Under the pieces are notes generated by a model, which ran no database searches, was not told the origin of the DNA, and saw nothing but the letters and a program-made list of their open reading frames with translations. Positions 12,232 to 23,445 of a DNA stretch of 64,000 nt are shown one piece after another. The stretch is from Acephala macrosclerotiorum (Eukaryota > Ascomycota > Leotiomycetes > Helotiales > Mollisiaceae), in assembly GCA_014904845.1 (NCBI GenBank), contig MU119220.1, forward strand, positions 186,001 through 250,000, read 5' to 3'. Each line of letters begins with the position of its first letter. The stretch's first letter is position 1. A program made the translations under genes and the position numbers.

Positions 12232-14775
12232 TCAAACTCTATGCTTCCCCCTATGCACCTTCCACTCCGCTCTCGTAACCTTCATCAACAACTCCTCATC
12301 CTTAATCGGCACAAAGCTAGTAAGAACCTTCATCGCATTCTCAAAATCACTATCCATCAATATCTCCCTCGTAGCCGCAATCAACGCCGCGCTCGCTGCA
12401 TGCAGGACATCGAGTCCGCCTTGAAAGGGTTGTTCGGGGGTGGATGGGAGGAGGGGATCGATGTCGCCGAGGAGCATGAAGACGTCCCAGACGCGGAGTT
12501 GAGCAGCGAAAGGGATGGAGAGGTTGAACAGGGTGAGGTACCAGCGGGTTCCCCAGGAGGTGGGCTCGATGTTTAGCTCGTCCTGGAGGGGTTTGTTAGT
12601 TGATGTTTGAAGGGGAGAGGGTAGTGAGGGAGAAAAGGGAGAAAGGGGACTTACGAGTTTCTTGGAGACTTCCCCAGCCGCTAGCCATTTGACCTTAAAT
12701 TCTTCGAGAGCGGCTATTAGTCCTCCGAAGCCGGATTCGTAGAGCTTGCCAAGACTGCGGAGAGTGAACATTCGGACCAGCATGACGAACGCTCTCTCTT
12801 CGTCGTAATAGCAAAGAAGGGTTGCAGCTAGAGAAGCCATGCCCTGGACATAGCCGGTATCGGGAAAGTAGAGCGATACGGCGTGAAGCACTCGGAACAA
12901 GAGTCTTTGACCGCCTCGGTAACGCTTTCGGAACATAATATGTTGGCTGATGGTTCGAGGAACATCGAGATCGATCTGAACATCATCCGCCGAGCTCTGA
13001 TCCTGCAGCTTGTGAAAGAATTTGATAATATCGACATCAGGCACGGTATCTTCTCGCTTCTTTGCTGAGGCGGCCAGGAAAGAGTACCAAACTGCACCGC
13101 GCCATCTGTCCGGGATGCCCTTCCACGTGCGCTCGATGACCTTGGGATTCTTGGGATCGAACTCGAACTCCATGCCTTTCCCATCTTCACCCTTCTTGAT
13201 AATCTTGGCCATTTTTTGCCACTTTTCGCCGCGCTCGATTTCCTTACGCTTGAGCGCCTTTGAAGCCTTGCCACCCTCCTCTTCTTCGGCGACGTCAGCC
13301 AATCCAGGAGGAAGCGTGAGCATGTCGCCGGCCTCGTCTACAAAGCGCCTATCTCTGTTGCCCGGGAGGCGGTTCGATACGGAGCGAATGCGACCATTGC
13401 TTCTTTGAGATGAGTTGGAATTCTGTGAGACAGATCTGGCAGTTTGACCAGCACCTTTCTTTGTTGACGCAGTGGAAGACGCAGCTCGACCAAAGGTGCG
13501 TTTTTTTCTTGGTGCTGAAGACGCCAATTCCAAAACGGTGGACACACGCTGGACTGGTCTTGGTTCTGCGGTCCCTGGTCGGTCGCTCTTTCGTCGCGAT
13601 TCGATGAAGCCATATCTGTTGACATCCTCGACCTCAATATCCTCCCAATCTTCGATGCCACCTGCTAATTCGTGCTCGGTTCGAACCGACATATTCGTCC
13701 CAGGTCGATCGAAAGGGATACGAGGAGGCGCGAGGAGGTCGAGACTAAGTCTGTCAGCAAATGTCGTCGCCGCGAATTGTCCGTTTACTTACGTGTCTTG
13801 GTCAACATCTGGAATCTCGTCTTCTGATCTCTGCGCTAGCGACGAATATCTGCCACCATCGACGTACTGCTCATACATCGATCGCACCTTCTGCGACTCC
13901 TTCTCGAGCTCCTCGGTCAGCATATGTGGTTTCGTTGAGGCGAGCATGGAGAAGCTGCGTTGTCTATCGCATGTGTCAGCAAGAAGTGTTTGTGTTCGCG
14001 AGATGTTAGTGATGTACCTGCGGGTAGGATTAGGTCGTGCGAAACCGTTCATGCCTTTGGTTCCTCCCCACATCAAGCTCCCGCGCTTCGAGAATTTCAT
14101 GGTATTTATTTCCTCCTCCTCAATAAAGGTTTCAGTCGGAATTGGCGTCGTGATTGGTGAGAAGTCCTCATCGACCGTACTGTCTATTGGCGACTTTGGT
14201 GCGCCACCATTCTTTCTCCCAGGAAGTTTCCATCGTGGGCTTCCTACATTCGATGACCGTGTCTCGCTCTTCTTCAACGCCTCGTTAACATGCGGGGCTG
14301 GCATAGGGGCTGGATTGAGTTGTGCGATTGACTTGTGCAGATCAAAGTCAATCTCTAATCCCAATGAGTTCTCCTGCTCCTTCTCTTCAATTACGCTGTC
14401 TATAAAGCTTCCTTCAGTCGCCTGTGTACTAGCAGTCGGCGCAAGACCACTGTCTCTCTTCCAATCGTCTCCCGCAGAAGTACCCGTCGCACTGCTGCGT
14501 CGATCCCTAAGCGCAGGATGTTGTTCGTTCGGAGGATTTCGTCTGGGTGGAAGGATCACAGGAATAGGAGGTTTGGCAGCCGTCGCATCCTCATACCGCA
14601 GAGTGAACAGGCCGTTGTCCGGTCGCGTGGCAGACGAGGTCAAAGTTGCTGCAGATTTGCTGTGCTTCGTGCGCTTGAATGTGCTGGACAAGGCACTTGG
14701 TGGTTCTTTCTCCTTCTTCTTGTCCTTCTCCTTATCGTTGGGAGAAGTTGGGGGTGGTGAAGTTGGCAGCGCCAT
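12232..14775 (-). CDS. TBC-domain Rab GTPase-activating protein
   Basis: Four exons on the minus strand (14775-14018, 13963-13793, 13750-12655, 12582-12232) encode 791 residues. The three introns are 54, 42 and 72 nt with GTACAT, GTAAGT and GTAAGT donors; all phases agree. The first 500 residues are Ser/Pro-rich and low in complexity. The TBC domain follows at about residues 510-780: KGIPDRWRGAVW at its start, the catalytic arginine finger in DLDVPRTISQH, and the glutamine finger in TGYVQGMA. These are the two residues TBC proteins use to speed GTP hydrolysis by Rab GTPases, so activity is expected. The likely role is control of a Rab step in membrane traffic at the cytosolic face. Which Rab is served cannot be told. 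Introns of 54 and 72 nt keep the frame, so a single-exon reading would wrongly insert 18 and 24 residues. Confidence 0.93.
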
Positions 14776-16439
14776 TGTTCATGGCTTGAGGGCGAGTAGT
14801 GATTTAAAGTGTGGTACGTGTGACAGATCGCGGCGGGTATCCACTTGTTCCTTGATTCGTTCGGTTTCGCGTTTTCTGTTTGCCTGAAGGAATGTCTGTG
14901 TAGCCTTCGCACCGATTCCTGTGGCGAAGCCGCGACAGTTGAAAGGCGTAGTAGAAAGGAGTGTAGTAAAAGAGTGTAGTAAAGGAATGTAGTAAAGGAA
15001 TGGAGTTGTGCAAAGAGTTGTAGAAGTTGGTTGAGTGGTCTTCAAGTCCCAGCGCGATGGGAGAATTTCAAGACTAGGGCGTCTGATTGGGGACGAGGTC
15101 AGCCAATCTAGCCACCGCCGCAGGGGAGTGGAGAAGTCTTGGCAGTGGTCAAAGCGCAGGAATCAAATTGCTTCCAGAACAAGAACCACGAGTGAGCAAA
15201 TGCATAGGAAGTCTGTGCAATGTTGCAAGAAGAAGAGTTGGTCGCCGATAAACAAACGCGTGAAGGGGGAGTCGAGAGTTTAAGATCGAAGCGAGACAAG
15301 GTGACAAGGTCGTCTTCCAGCCAACTCAGTCGGTGAATTGGAACATGTGCTGGCATTATCACGTGGCGTGACACAAGTTGTTGGGCTTGCATGCGCCCCG
15401 GTTCATCTGAAGTCTGAGCTCGTCCAGAACGCAACGGCCCGAGATACCCCTGAGTACCTACACGATGCAATCGGGTAATATATATTGGGGACCACGACTC
15501 GGCAGGTAACCTCAGACGAGCTGCTTCCGCTCTGAAGACGGATTTGGCCTTGGGATTTACCTGAGGCTTCAACGGATCAACAACAGCTGAAGTGCTAGGA
15601 GTTCGAATTGGATTGGTGGGAGTACTGTACTTGGATACGATTTATACGAGGTTCCTTCCTCTTTATGAGGCTCGAGTACAACACTATACGAGTCATCGCC
15701 GACCGAGCGTGGCCGTAGCTGGACTTGTCTGACTCTTACCACCCCTTCCCACCTCTCAACCAACTGCCGGCGGCACACAAACTTAGCCGGAATGTACAAC
15801 TAACTACCTGCACATGCAGACCAAAAGGTGTAAGTAGGCTAGTATATCTACGGGTGCGTGCTGGATTAACGAGTGAAGGGATCTATGAAACCAACACTCT
15901 ATCTGTACGAATTTACGAAAGATAATGGTTTTCTCGTTTTGGGTACCGTCAGCAAGCTGGTTAAGCAGTATCCAATACCTTGCTTGCTGCGAGGCATCCA
16001 GTCTAGTTAGACCAGGAGAATTTCAGGAAATAGTCTATGCTGCCTTTGCTCTCTCCTATGGAGCAGCTCTTTCGTCAAGACTAGAGTCTTTTCGAGTTTA
16101 ACGAGGAATAGGGGGGCGAGACTGCCTTTCGTTGAAAATCGTGCCTGTTCCATGGCAAGTAAATATCACGTCACTTCAAGTTAGCAATTTTTAGCTTCTC
16201 AAAAACCTGCATTCTCCCTCTAACACATACTCAGTCTCATATGCATCTGGATTGAGAACCTATGTGCCCTTAAGTTATCACTGATCTTTCATTCAACTCC
16301 CAGAACACCACGCAATGCATTCAATCCCTCAAACCTTTCCTGTGCTATATCAATCGCTCAATCCCACCACCCTCGTCCCCAACCTCTATCTCACACTCCT
16401 TGCCTAGTCATTCACTTGCTCAAACATTCGTTCGCTCGC
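14776..16439. other. Intergenic region between the TBC and DIL-ankyrin genes
   Basis: No gene is supported. The left part is the promoter and leader of the minus-strand TBC gene. At about 14946-15003 it has a degenerate tandem repeat of a 14-15 bp unit (GTGTAGTAAAAGGA type, about four copies). A TCACGTGG box lies at 15359-15366. The right part, next to 16440, is probably the 3' flank of the minus-strand DIL-ankyrin gene and is rich in C and T on the plus strand. Confidence 0.5.
14946..15003. repeat. Short tandem repeat in the TBC gene promoter
   Basis: About four imperfect copies of a 14-15 bp unit built on GTGTAGTAAAAGGA follow one another, 170 to 230 bp upstream of the TBC start codon. It looks like a simple minisatellite. 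No function is implied. Confidence 0.6.
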
Positions 16440-19082
16440 TCACAAATCCTCATTCTCCCAATCCCTCTCCTCAAACGTAGACTGCGCCCTCCCGCCACTC
16501 AAATCCAACTTGGTCAAAAACTCTGCTGGCACAGTAGGGATATACTTCCTCTCCCTCTCTCTGTTCAAGCCGCCGAATCCCGCTCCATACGTAACCAGCA
16601 TATCCGTGCTCGTAGGCAGCGAGAACGGTAACATGAGCGCAGGATCTAGCAATAGATGTTCTGGAGTATCGTCTTCGTCATCTATTTGATCTGGTGGGAG
16701 CGGTTTCATGTTATTCGGCGTTGGCTTTCCGTTTGATTCTGGTGTTTGCGGGTTCTGACCGTTGGAGTTCTTGATTGGTGTTGTTGGGATTCCGGATTGG
16801 CGGCGAGAGTTTCGTTGCTGTTGTTTGCGGTCCTCGAGGTTCTTCCGTAAATCGACTAGGTATTTCTTGGCGCTTTTCGGGAGACCCTTTTCCCCGACCT
16901 CGGGTCGATAATGTTCCACTGCATGGAGGAGTTGCTGTGGTGTAAGTCGCGTAAGTTGCTGTAACGTACTAACCAGAGCCTCGAAGTCATCTTGTACGAG
17001 GGACGAAAAGCATTGTAGCCATTGTAGCAGCTGGATGACTGGCGCTAGATGTGTTCGTGCTGAGTCGATGGTTGTTTCACCGCTCGAGGTCATGGAGCCA
17101 TGTTCGTAGTGCTCGGGTTGTCGGTTGTTTGATCGGGCCCAGTCTTCGAGACTGGATATGTTCATTCGGATTTGCATGGCTTTCGTCCGCGCTAAGTATT
17201 TCCGATTTGACATTATTCGGTTAAACAGCTCGGCTCCTAACCAATAGAGTAATTGTGCCAAAATTTGCGCTGTAATGACAGAGTGGATATCGTACAAGTC
17301 GAGAACAAATAATGTTGATGACAGTAGGGACGACACGTTCCTAGGTGATGGTTTCGCTCGCGCCTTTGGTGATGGCGGTCGATATTTCTTCTCGATTGGT
17401 TCCTCCTTTACTTGGTGTTTCCGCTTAAAGATTTTCCATTCGTTCTGGAATGTGATGTCCTCGAATCCAGGAATAGTCTCGTGATCCAGCATGGCCGAAT
17501 CCAAAACTTTGTCGATTCTTCTCTCGGCGTCTCTAATGATCAGGATGAAGATCTCGTTGATCAGCTCCGCGAGCTGTAACTGAAATTCTGAAGTAGAGTC
17601 CGATAGACCAGCATCTTTCTTCAGATAGTGTAGTAAGAGTGTCGCATTCGATATCCAGAAAGCCAAAATGGTCATGTCCCACTGGTGCGTCTCAACAACA
17701 TCATTGATCTTGTCTATGGCTGTAACAAGAAGTTTGGCCAGGAGGTCCACATGGGCGTGATAGTGTGCATATCTTGCACTGAGAAACAAGATGTTGGCAG
17801 GAACAGGTTTCTGAGATGGTGATCGTTGAGGAGTCATGTTGGTGATGATAATGTCGAGAATTCTGCCCAGTTCGCTCTCCTGGAATACAAACATCTGGTC
17901 ATGCAGACATCTACTCCAGTCGAATTCTTGTGCTTCTTCCTCGAGCTCTTCTGGGTCCTACTTCCTGTTAGTATTGAACGTGCTCCCATCTTCAACTATC
18001 CTTCCTACCTCTGGTTGATCATCCATCCCCATATTCCCAATATCAACCTCCAAATCCCTCGCACTATCCATCATCATCCGTCTCCTCAACTCATTCTCTG
18101 CCATCTCCTCCTCAAACCTATCCTCCGCCAACCCCTCATTATACCAATCCCCACCAACCCCCACACTCCCAATCTGGTTCCCATATCCACTATCATGTAA
18201 ATACTCCGAGATCTCACTATCCGGGGCCACGAAATCGAACGCCGTCCTCCCAGACGAAGACTTGATATCTGTCGATGCTCCGTGATCTAGTAGTGCTTTC
18301 GTGATCCCTTTATGTCTGTTTGTCATTGCCCACATTAAGGCACTCCATTGATTCCTATCTTGGTTGTCGACTTTTGCTCCGGCATCTAGCAGTGCTGTTA
18401 CGACTGCTTCATGACCCTATTCCGACATTAGCACGACTCTCCCCTTTTGCAAAGTGAGAATACGCACAAAACAACTCGCATAAATAATCGGCGCCGTCCC
18501 CTCCTCATCCGGCGCATCAATATCCACGAATTGTTTTGCTTTTCCCTTCAATATCCTCTCTATCCGTTCCACGTCTCCATTACTAGCTGCCATATTCAGC
18601 GCTTTCTGCAGGACATCTTTCTTTTCTTTATCAGACAGTTTTTCATCGGAGGCAACGGCATCTTCATCTTCGGTGGTTCCGGAACCGTCTCGGTGCGCAG
18701 CTTGAGCTGCTAGCATTTCCATCAACCTCGTGTCTGAATCCCCAATTTTCTGTGTGGTTACATCGTCGTCGTAGCCGTTGTCGTTTAAGCTGAGACTGTT
18801 GAATTGGAGGGGTTTGGCTAGGATAGGTGTGGTGAGGAATTGTGACTGTCCTGGAAAGAAAGAGAGAGATGTTAGTGGTTGTGACTTGGTGAGTTTCAGG
18901 AAGGGAAGGAGCGATGGGAAGTGGTTACCTTGCCAGGCATCGTACATCTCCGTCTCGCCGGTATAGTGAGGGACCGATTTCCTGTCGTCGAGGGATTTTG
19001 GGAGGTCGTCGGGGAGAACTCTAGGTTTTTTGGGCGAGGATCCAGGGAAACCTAGGTCCCCCTCATTATCCCCGATGTCCAT
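16440..19082 (-). CDS. Ankyrin-repeat and dilute (DIL) domain protein
   Basis: Four exons (19082-18929, 18850-18468, 18416-18009, 17957-16440) with introns of 78, 51 and 51 nt encode 820 residues. Residues about 110-260 hold ankyrin repeats (ALNMAASNGDVERIERILKG, then EEGTAPIIYASCF|GHEAVVTALLDAG across an intron, then DRNQWSALMWAMTNRHKGITKALLDHGA). From about residue 320 to 650 comes a DIL domain of the kind found in the cargo-binding tail of class V myosins and in afadin (DMTILAFWISNATLLLHYLKKDAG, later VITAQILAQLLYWLGAELFN and a final helical segment). The C-terminal 150 residues are polar, with Pro/Asn-rich linkers. The pairing of ankyrin repeats with a DIL domain and no motor occurs in fungi. 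A cytosolic adaptor role in actin-linked transport is inferred. The acceptor of the last intron must be the GTAG before 17957, because an upstream AG would place a TAG in frame. Confidence 0.88.
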
Positions 19083-19509
19083 TGTTGGGGATGGAGGACT
19101 GCATGTAGTCCGTGCTTATTTGGTGGTTGTCATCCAAGAGAATGGCAGTGGAATCTGCGGAGGGGATGCTCTAGACGTTGCGCTGGGGGTATAGAGTTGT
19201 ATGTGGTGGTCTTGTCACTTTGAATTTATGACGATGCGGCGAGATGCGGTGGTGTTGTCGATTGTAAGTGCACGGACCTTCTTCGTAGTATCAGGATTAT
19301 TTCTTTGATGCAAGCACCCCGCCAGTGAGTTCTGTACCTTTCATTATAAAGGAGGTTCTGCAATATATCATCTCGAGTTTGTTTTAGGGGCCTAGCTTGA
19401 ATGGTAAATCAGTTTGTGTGTTGGTCTTGGAAGGCAATTTATTTCAGGCAAAGGACACGCGACCATTTCATCATGGCGGGGCAGATTTCAGGAGGAATTG
19501 AGATTTAAT
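19083..19509. other. Intergenic region between DIL-ankyrin and allantoicase genes
   Basis: About 430 bp that holds the promoter of the minus-strand DIL-ankyrin gene on its left and the 3' flank of the minus-strand allantoicase gene on its right. I see no further feature. Confidence 0.5.
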
Positions 19510-20934
19510 TCAGATAGCCCTCTTTCCAAAGACTCGAATTCTCTTTACGCCTCCATCTGGTATCATGACCAGCTTCACGTGGGTGAATGGTTTGTCCTTC
19601 ACCAAGGAGTCAACTTCATGCTCCTTGTCAGGGCCGCACTTGAAGGGCTCAACAATAGTGACCCAGTCCGCAGCTAGTGCTCCTGGTTCACCTTCTCCAC
19701 TCCAGTCAATTGCTTCTACCTTCACCTCTTGTGGGAAGTTTCCTCGGAAGAATGCTGTGTCTACCAGCAAGTTCTGAATGGTGCCCTTTGCTCCAAGTCG
19801 GATGATGGCCCAGTCGATATGGTCTTTTCCTCGAGATCTCGAAGTCTCCCACCCATCTCCCATATCCTTTCCTCGTCCAGGGAGAATGAGGTTTGCGATT
19901 ACACCAAAGTGCTGGTCGCTACACGATATCGAGACTCCTCCGTTGTGCGCAGCTGCGAGGTCGAAGATAGCCTCCTTGTCCTCTGGGAAGACTGGGACTG
20001 CATGGCCGAATAGTCTAAATCTGGCAATTCCGCCATCTGGGTACATGTTCAATCTCACATGCGTATATGCCTTGGTGGTTGGGGCCTGTAGTTTCCAACC
20101 AAATCGTTGAGAAGGGCCGCATTCCTGGATTCCAAGTATAGTCTCCCATTTTCCCTTTCCTCCTTTCCAGCTCATTACTTCTTCATCATTGTCGCTGAAT
20201 ACACCCTCTACTGAAATGGCTGGGGCATGATTTCCAGAGAAGAAAGCTGTGTCAACCTCGACACCGTCGACGGTTCCTGATGCTACCCCCAATCGAATTA
20301 CAACATAGTCGAATGGCTCAGTGTTGTGTCTTCGAGTCTCCCATCCGTCGTACCAAGCTCCGGAGTAGACCATTTTTCCAGGCTGTCTGATGGGAGGCGT
20401 GGGGGTGAGCAAGTTAGAGGACTCGGCGAACCACTCATCGGAGAAGGAGAGGACCTTGCCTCCAAGAGCAGCAGAGATCAAATCTGGGTAGTATGTTAGC
20501 ACGAAGACTTCAAAAGGTGTCTGCTGTCACGTGCAATGGTGGGGTTGTTGATGCTATTTTGTTTCATAGCTTGAGAAGTTCTTCCATCCGGAGAGAAGTC
20601 CCGATGTAGAAAGACAGTCCGCTTTGCTCTACGAAGTGAAGGGCCTTTTAATTGTTAAACATCGCTACCCAGATTCCCCAGTTGCAGACCCAAAAGAGAT
20701 ATTCTGGACAGGTGATTGGACAGACTACTCGGATTTTCGACAGAATTTGGACGTATTTGCTCTCGCGTAACAATTAAAAGGCCCTGTACTTCGTATACCG
20801 CTCTCGGCACAAAAAGTAAACAAAGCCAGACCTCACTCACCGATGGTTGACGACCGAAAGGTCTTATCAATCTTCTCTGAAGCAATGCGAGTAGCTGCCA
20901 CATCCTCAAGCTTATATTCCGATTCGAAAGCCAT
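19510..20934 (-). CDS. Allantoicase (allantoate amidinohydrolase, EC 3.5.3.4)
   Basis: Two exons (20934-20841 and 20483-19510) encode 355 residues, the usual length for this enzyme. Allantoicase splits allantoate into ureidoglycolate and urea in the cytosol, a step of purine and nitrogen salvage. The protein shows the internal duplication of the family: GKMVYSGAWYDGWETRRHN...DYVVIRLG and again GRGKDMGDGWETSRSRGKDH...WAIIRLG, each followed by VDTAFFxGN and by a HVRLNMYPDGGIARFR or HVKLVMIPDGGVKRIR strand. The first exon supplies the N-terminus (MAFESEYKLEDVAATRIASE), and the splice restores FRSSTIDLISAALGG. The intron is 357 nt, the longest in this window, and contains an inverted-repeat element. 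Regulation by nitrogen and purine signals is known for the family but is not visible here. Confidence 0.95.
20630..20795. mobile_element. MITE-like element in intron 1 of the allantoicase gene
   Basis: Two 28-nt arms, 20630-20657 and 20768-20795, are inverted copies with 26 of 28 matches; the shared core reads AGGGCCTTTTAATTGTTA on the plus strand of the left arm. The 110-bp centre has no coding capacity. Each outer end carries TA, as expected for Tc1/mariner-type elements that insert at TA and duplicate it. The size (166 bp) and structure fit a non-autonomous MITE. It lies wholly inside the intron, so the coding sequence is unaffected. A chance hairpin is unlikely at this length. Confidence 0.65.
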
Positions 20935-21549
20935 ATTTAGTTGTCCAAAAGTGTTGAATGGAAGACAAAGAAGTGTACAAAGTGAAAAAAAGAAAAATCA
21001 GTACTTAAAGGAAAGTTTTCAGTTCTCATCGAGTAATGCTTCCAACAGTCGGGCTGCTCCGGTATCGATAAGCCCCACCATTGACGCATACTCCTCAGGC
21101 AATCAACATGTGTGCCTAGCCGCGGGGTGCCGAGGCGAGGTTTGAAATGTTTCCTCTCGCTGGTCTCTTCGATTCACATCCAGAGTCATGTATCTCTTTT
21201 CCCTTGAGCCATTCTATGCTCTTGAGCATCATCCAATACAATGCGAATAGCACGACTGTAACACATGTTGTGGCGCAATTATCTGGTGTTCGAATCAGAC
21301 TACCTATCCTTGGCCATGATTGGTCGAAGCTGTAGTGTTGGCGTCATTTGAGGGGAGGATTGCCGGGAAGGTGCATGAGAACCTTGCATACTCGATGTCC
21401 ACGGCAACATGTATGCTCCGGATATTTGTACAAGCTGACGACCCAACTACAAGGCATTTCAGCTCTTCCCCGCCCATCATCATCATCTGCAGAGCTGCTA
21501 CTCTACCTCTTGAAGACAGACATCGTTGACTAACAGCATTCTCGAAAAC
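20935..21549. other. Divergent promoter region
   Basis: About 600 bp between the minus-strand allantoicase gene and the plus-strand cytochrome b561-like gene, so it serves both promoters. GTTCGAATCAG near 21287 resembles a tRNA B box but no matching A box or cloverleaf is seen. No ORF is supported. Confidence 0.5.
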
Positions 21550-22379
21550 ATGGCTTCTGCTACAGGCATTCCCGACGTAGCTGTCCTGCCTGGCGAGGTT
21601 GGAGAAGAAGAACCACTCCTTGGGAGACCTGGTGGTGCAACGCAGCAAGAGGGGAAGTCTTTGTGGTATAACCTCATCATAGGTAAGTCTATTCATCAAC
21701 TCCTCTCAGGGGGCACTTCTAACTCTTGGCAGGCACTGCAGTTATTGCTCAAGCTGGCATAATTCTCCTCATAGCCTCCGTTTGGGCCAGCATCTTCCTC
21801 TCCGACCTCATGCTCTTCTCCGCACATCCTCTACTCAACTCTGCCGGCATTCTGTTTCTCACACAAGGCATCCTCATTCTACAACCGACCCATACGCTCG
21901 ATCAGAAACGATATGGGACGGCTGCGCATTTCATTTTCAATAACTTGGGAGTCGACGCTCTGATCGCTGGACTCATCGTCATCGAGGTCAACAAGTTCAA
22001 CCACAAGGGTACACACTTCGAATCACCACACGCTATTCTCGGCCTCGTCACATACATCCTACTTGCTATCCAAGCCTTTGTAGGATTTACACAATACTAC
22101 ACACCTAGTTTGTATGGAAGTGTGGACAATGCAAAGTCTTTGTACATATACCACAGGATCAGCGGGTACGTGGTTCTTACGATGTTGTTGGCAACTGTTG
22201 CGGCGGCAACACAGACGGACTTCAACAAGACGACACTCGACATCAAGCTCTGGGCTGTGCTTGTTACCGCCATTCTTGTGCTCCTTGGCATAATCCCAAG
22301 AATCAAGAAGCAGAAACTTGGCCTGAAGGGAAGTGCAAAGCCAACTCCGAGCGATGACCTGACTCAATCACTAAATTGA
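21550..22379 (+). CDS. Cytochrome b561-domain membrane protein
   Basis: Exons 21550-21682 and 21733-22379, split by a 50-nt intron (GTAAGT donor, GGCAG acceptor), encode 259 residues. After a 40-residue polar N-terminus come about six hydrophobic helices: AVIAQAGIILLIASVWASIF, LLNSAGILFLTQGILIL, the segment around VDALIAGLIVIEV, HAILGLVTYILLAIQAFVGF, HRISGYVVLTMLLATVAAA and LWAVLVTAILVLLGIIP. The helix order and the His residues at helix ends (AHPLLNS, HFIFNN, HAILGL, YHRISGY) fit the two-haem cytochrome b561 fold of eukaryotic transmembrane electron carriers. The C-terminus is basic and cytosolic. The electron donor is not evident. I used the ATG at 21550 as the first in-frame ATG. Confidence 0.85.
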
Positions 22380-23445
22380 GTTCAAGGAGGAAGACTGCTT
22401 TTCAGAGCATAATGGGATAACGACATTTTCAGATTGTAATAGCGAGGCAGGTGTTTATTGGGTTTGAAAACGCATGGCTTAGGAGTTCTTGAATTTTTGT
22501 TAATGGGATTGTCTTTTTGTTGGCGATTCACTTTTAATATGCGTTGTTTTCGTCAAGGCTTGGCATGGGGCTCTGCGAGTAGGAGCTATGCAACGGCTCT
22601 AGACATAACATCGGTTTATCACCGCGGTGCAACTTCAAACATCTTTACTTCACTGCTTCTTGTGTCTATTTACCTTCCTGTTTTTCAGCTTTCGAGCAGC
22701 AGATTCCAGACTGAAGCCTAATCACCTACGATCAAAGACGAGCGTACCGTTAACCTTTGCTTAGACTGCCTCATAAAAGGAGAATATCTCATCCTCGATA
22801 TCTTTCCCGACTTCAACGATCTCCTTCCCCAACTGCTACATCACCTTTCCTCTTGCGCCTGCCATCTAGCCTTTGGGGATTGGGGATATCGGGGTCGGAT
22901 CCACAACCTGACCTGCTTGATATTCACCTGGAAAGAAAAAGTCCGGTCAACTCTTGACTCATTGGACACCCACCTCAGTCTCCTCAATCCATTTAGATCT
23001 ATTGCATTCACTCGTAGAGATATCACTCTCCGGGAAGCACAAACAACCAAACTTCCCTTTCCACTCTTCAACTGTTCTTTCCGGTCTTCAAATTTCCACC
23101 TCTCCCCTCATTCTTATCAAGGGCCAAACTTCCTTTCGGCCTCTTCAACCTCCAAACAACGGGACCTTAGTCATCCAACTTGACGATACAGTTCTTGCTT
23201 CTAACTCCTTAAGCTCATTCACTAGACAAGGTAGGCACCGCTATTTGCCACCGTTTCTTTTGCAAACTTTGCGCTGACATTTTCAAGTCCTGAACCTTTC
23301 CGCCAACGACAGCGAACGAAATCGTCAGGCCTTATACTCTACTTCATCACCTCGCTCTATTTACCAAGTCTACCACCCTGAGTCCTTCTCCATCGTTCGG
23401 GCTCGCAGCCTTCTCCCATCCACACCTCAAGCAAGTTAGGCAGCA
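22380..23445. other. Intergenic and probable 5' leader of the 2EXR gene
   Basis: No gene is supported. The last 500 bp are C/T-rich with CTTCC and TCTCC runs typical of fungal promoters and leaders and lead to the ATG at 23446. Short open frames (22757-23183 plus) have no hallmark. Confidence 0.45.

Noticed and set aside
13472..14887. A 471-codon open frame on the plus strand
   Set aside because: It lies antisense to the TBC gene, is Ser/Leu-rich without any domain, and the minus strand holds the conserved TBC protein with consistent splice phases.
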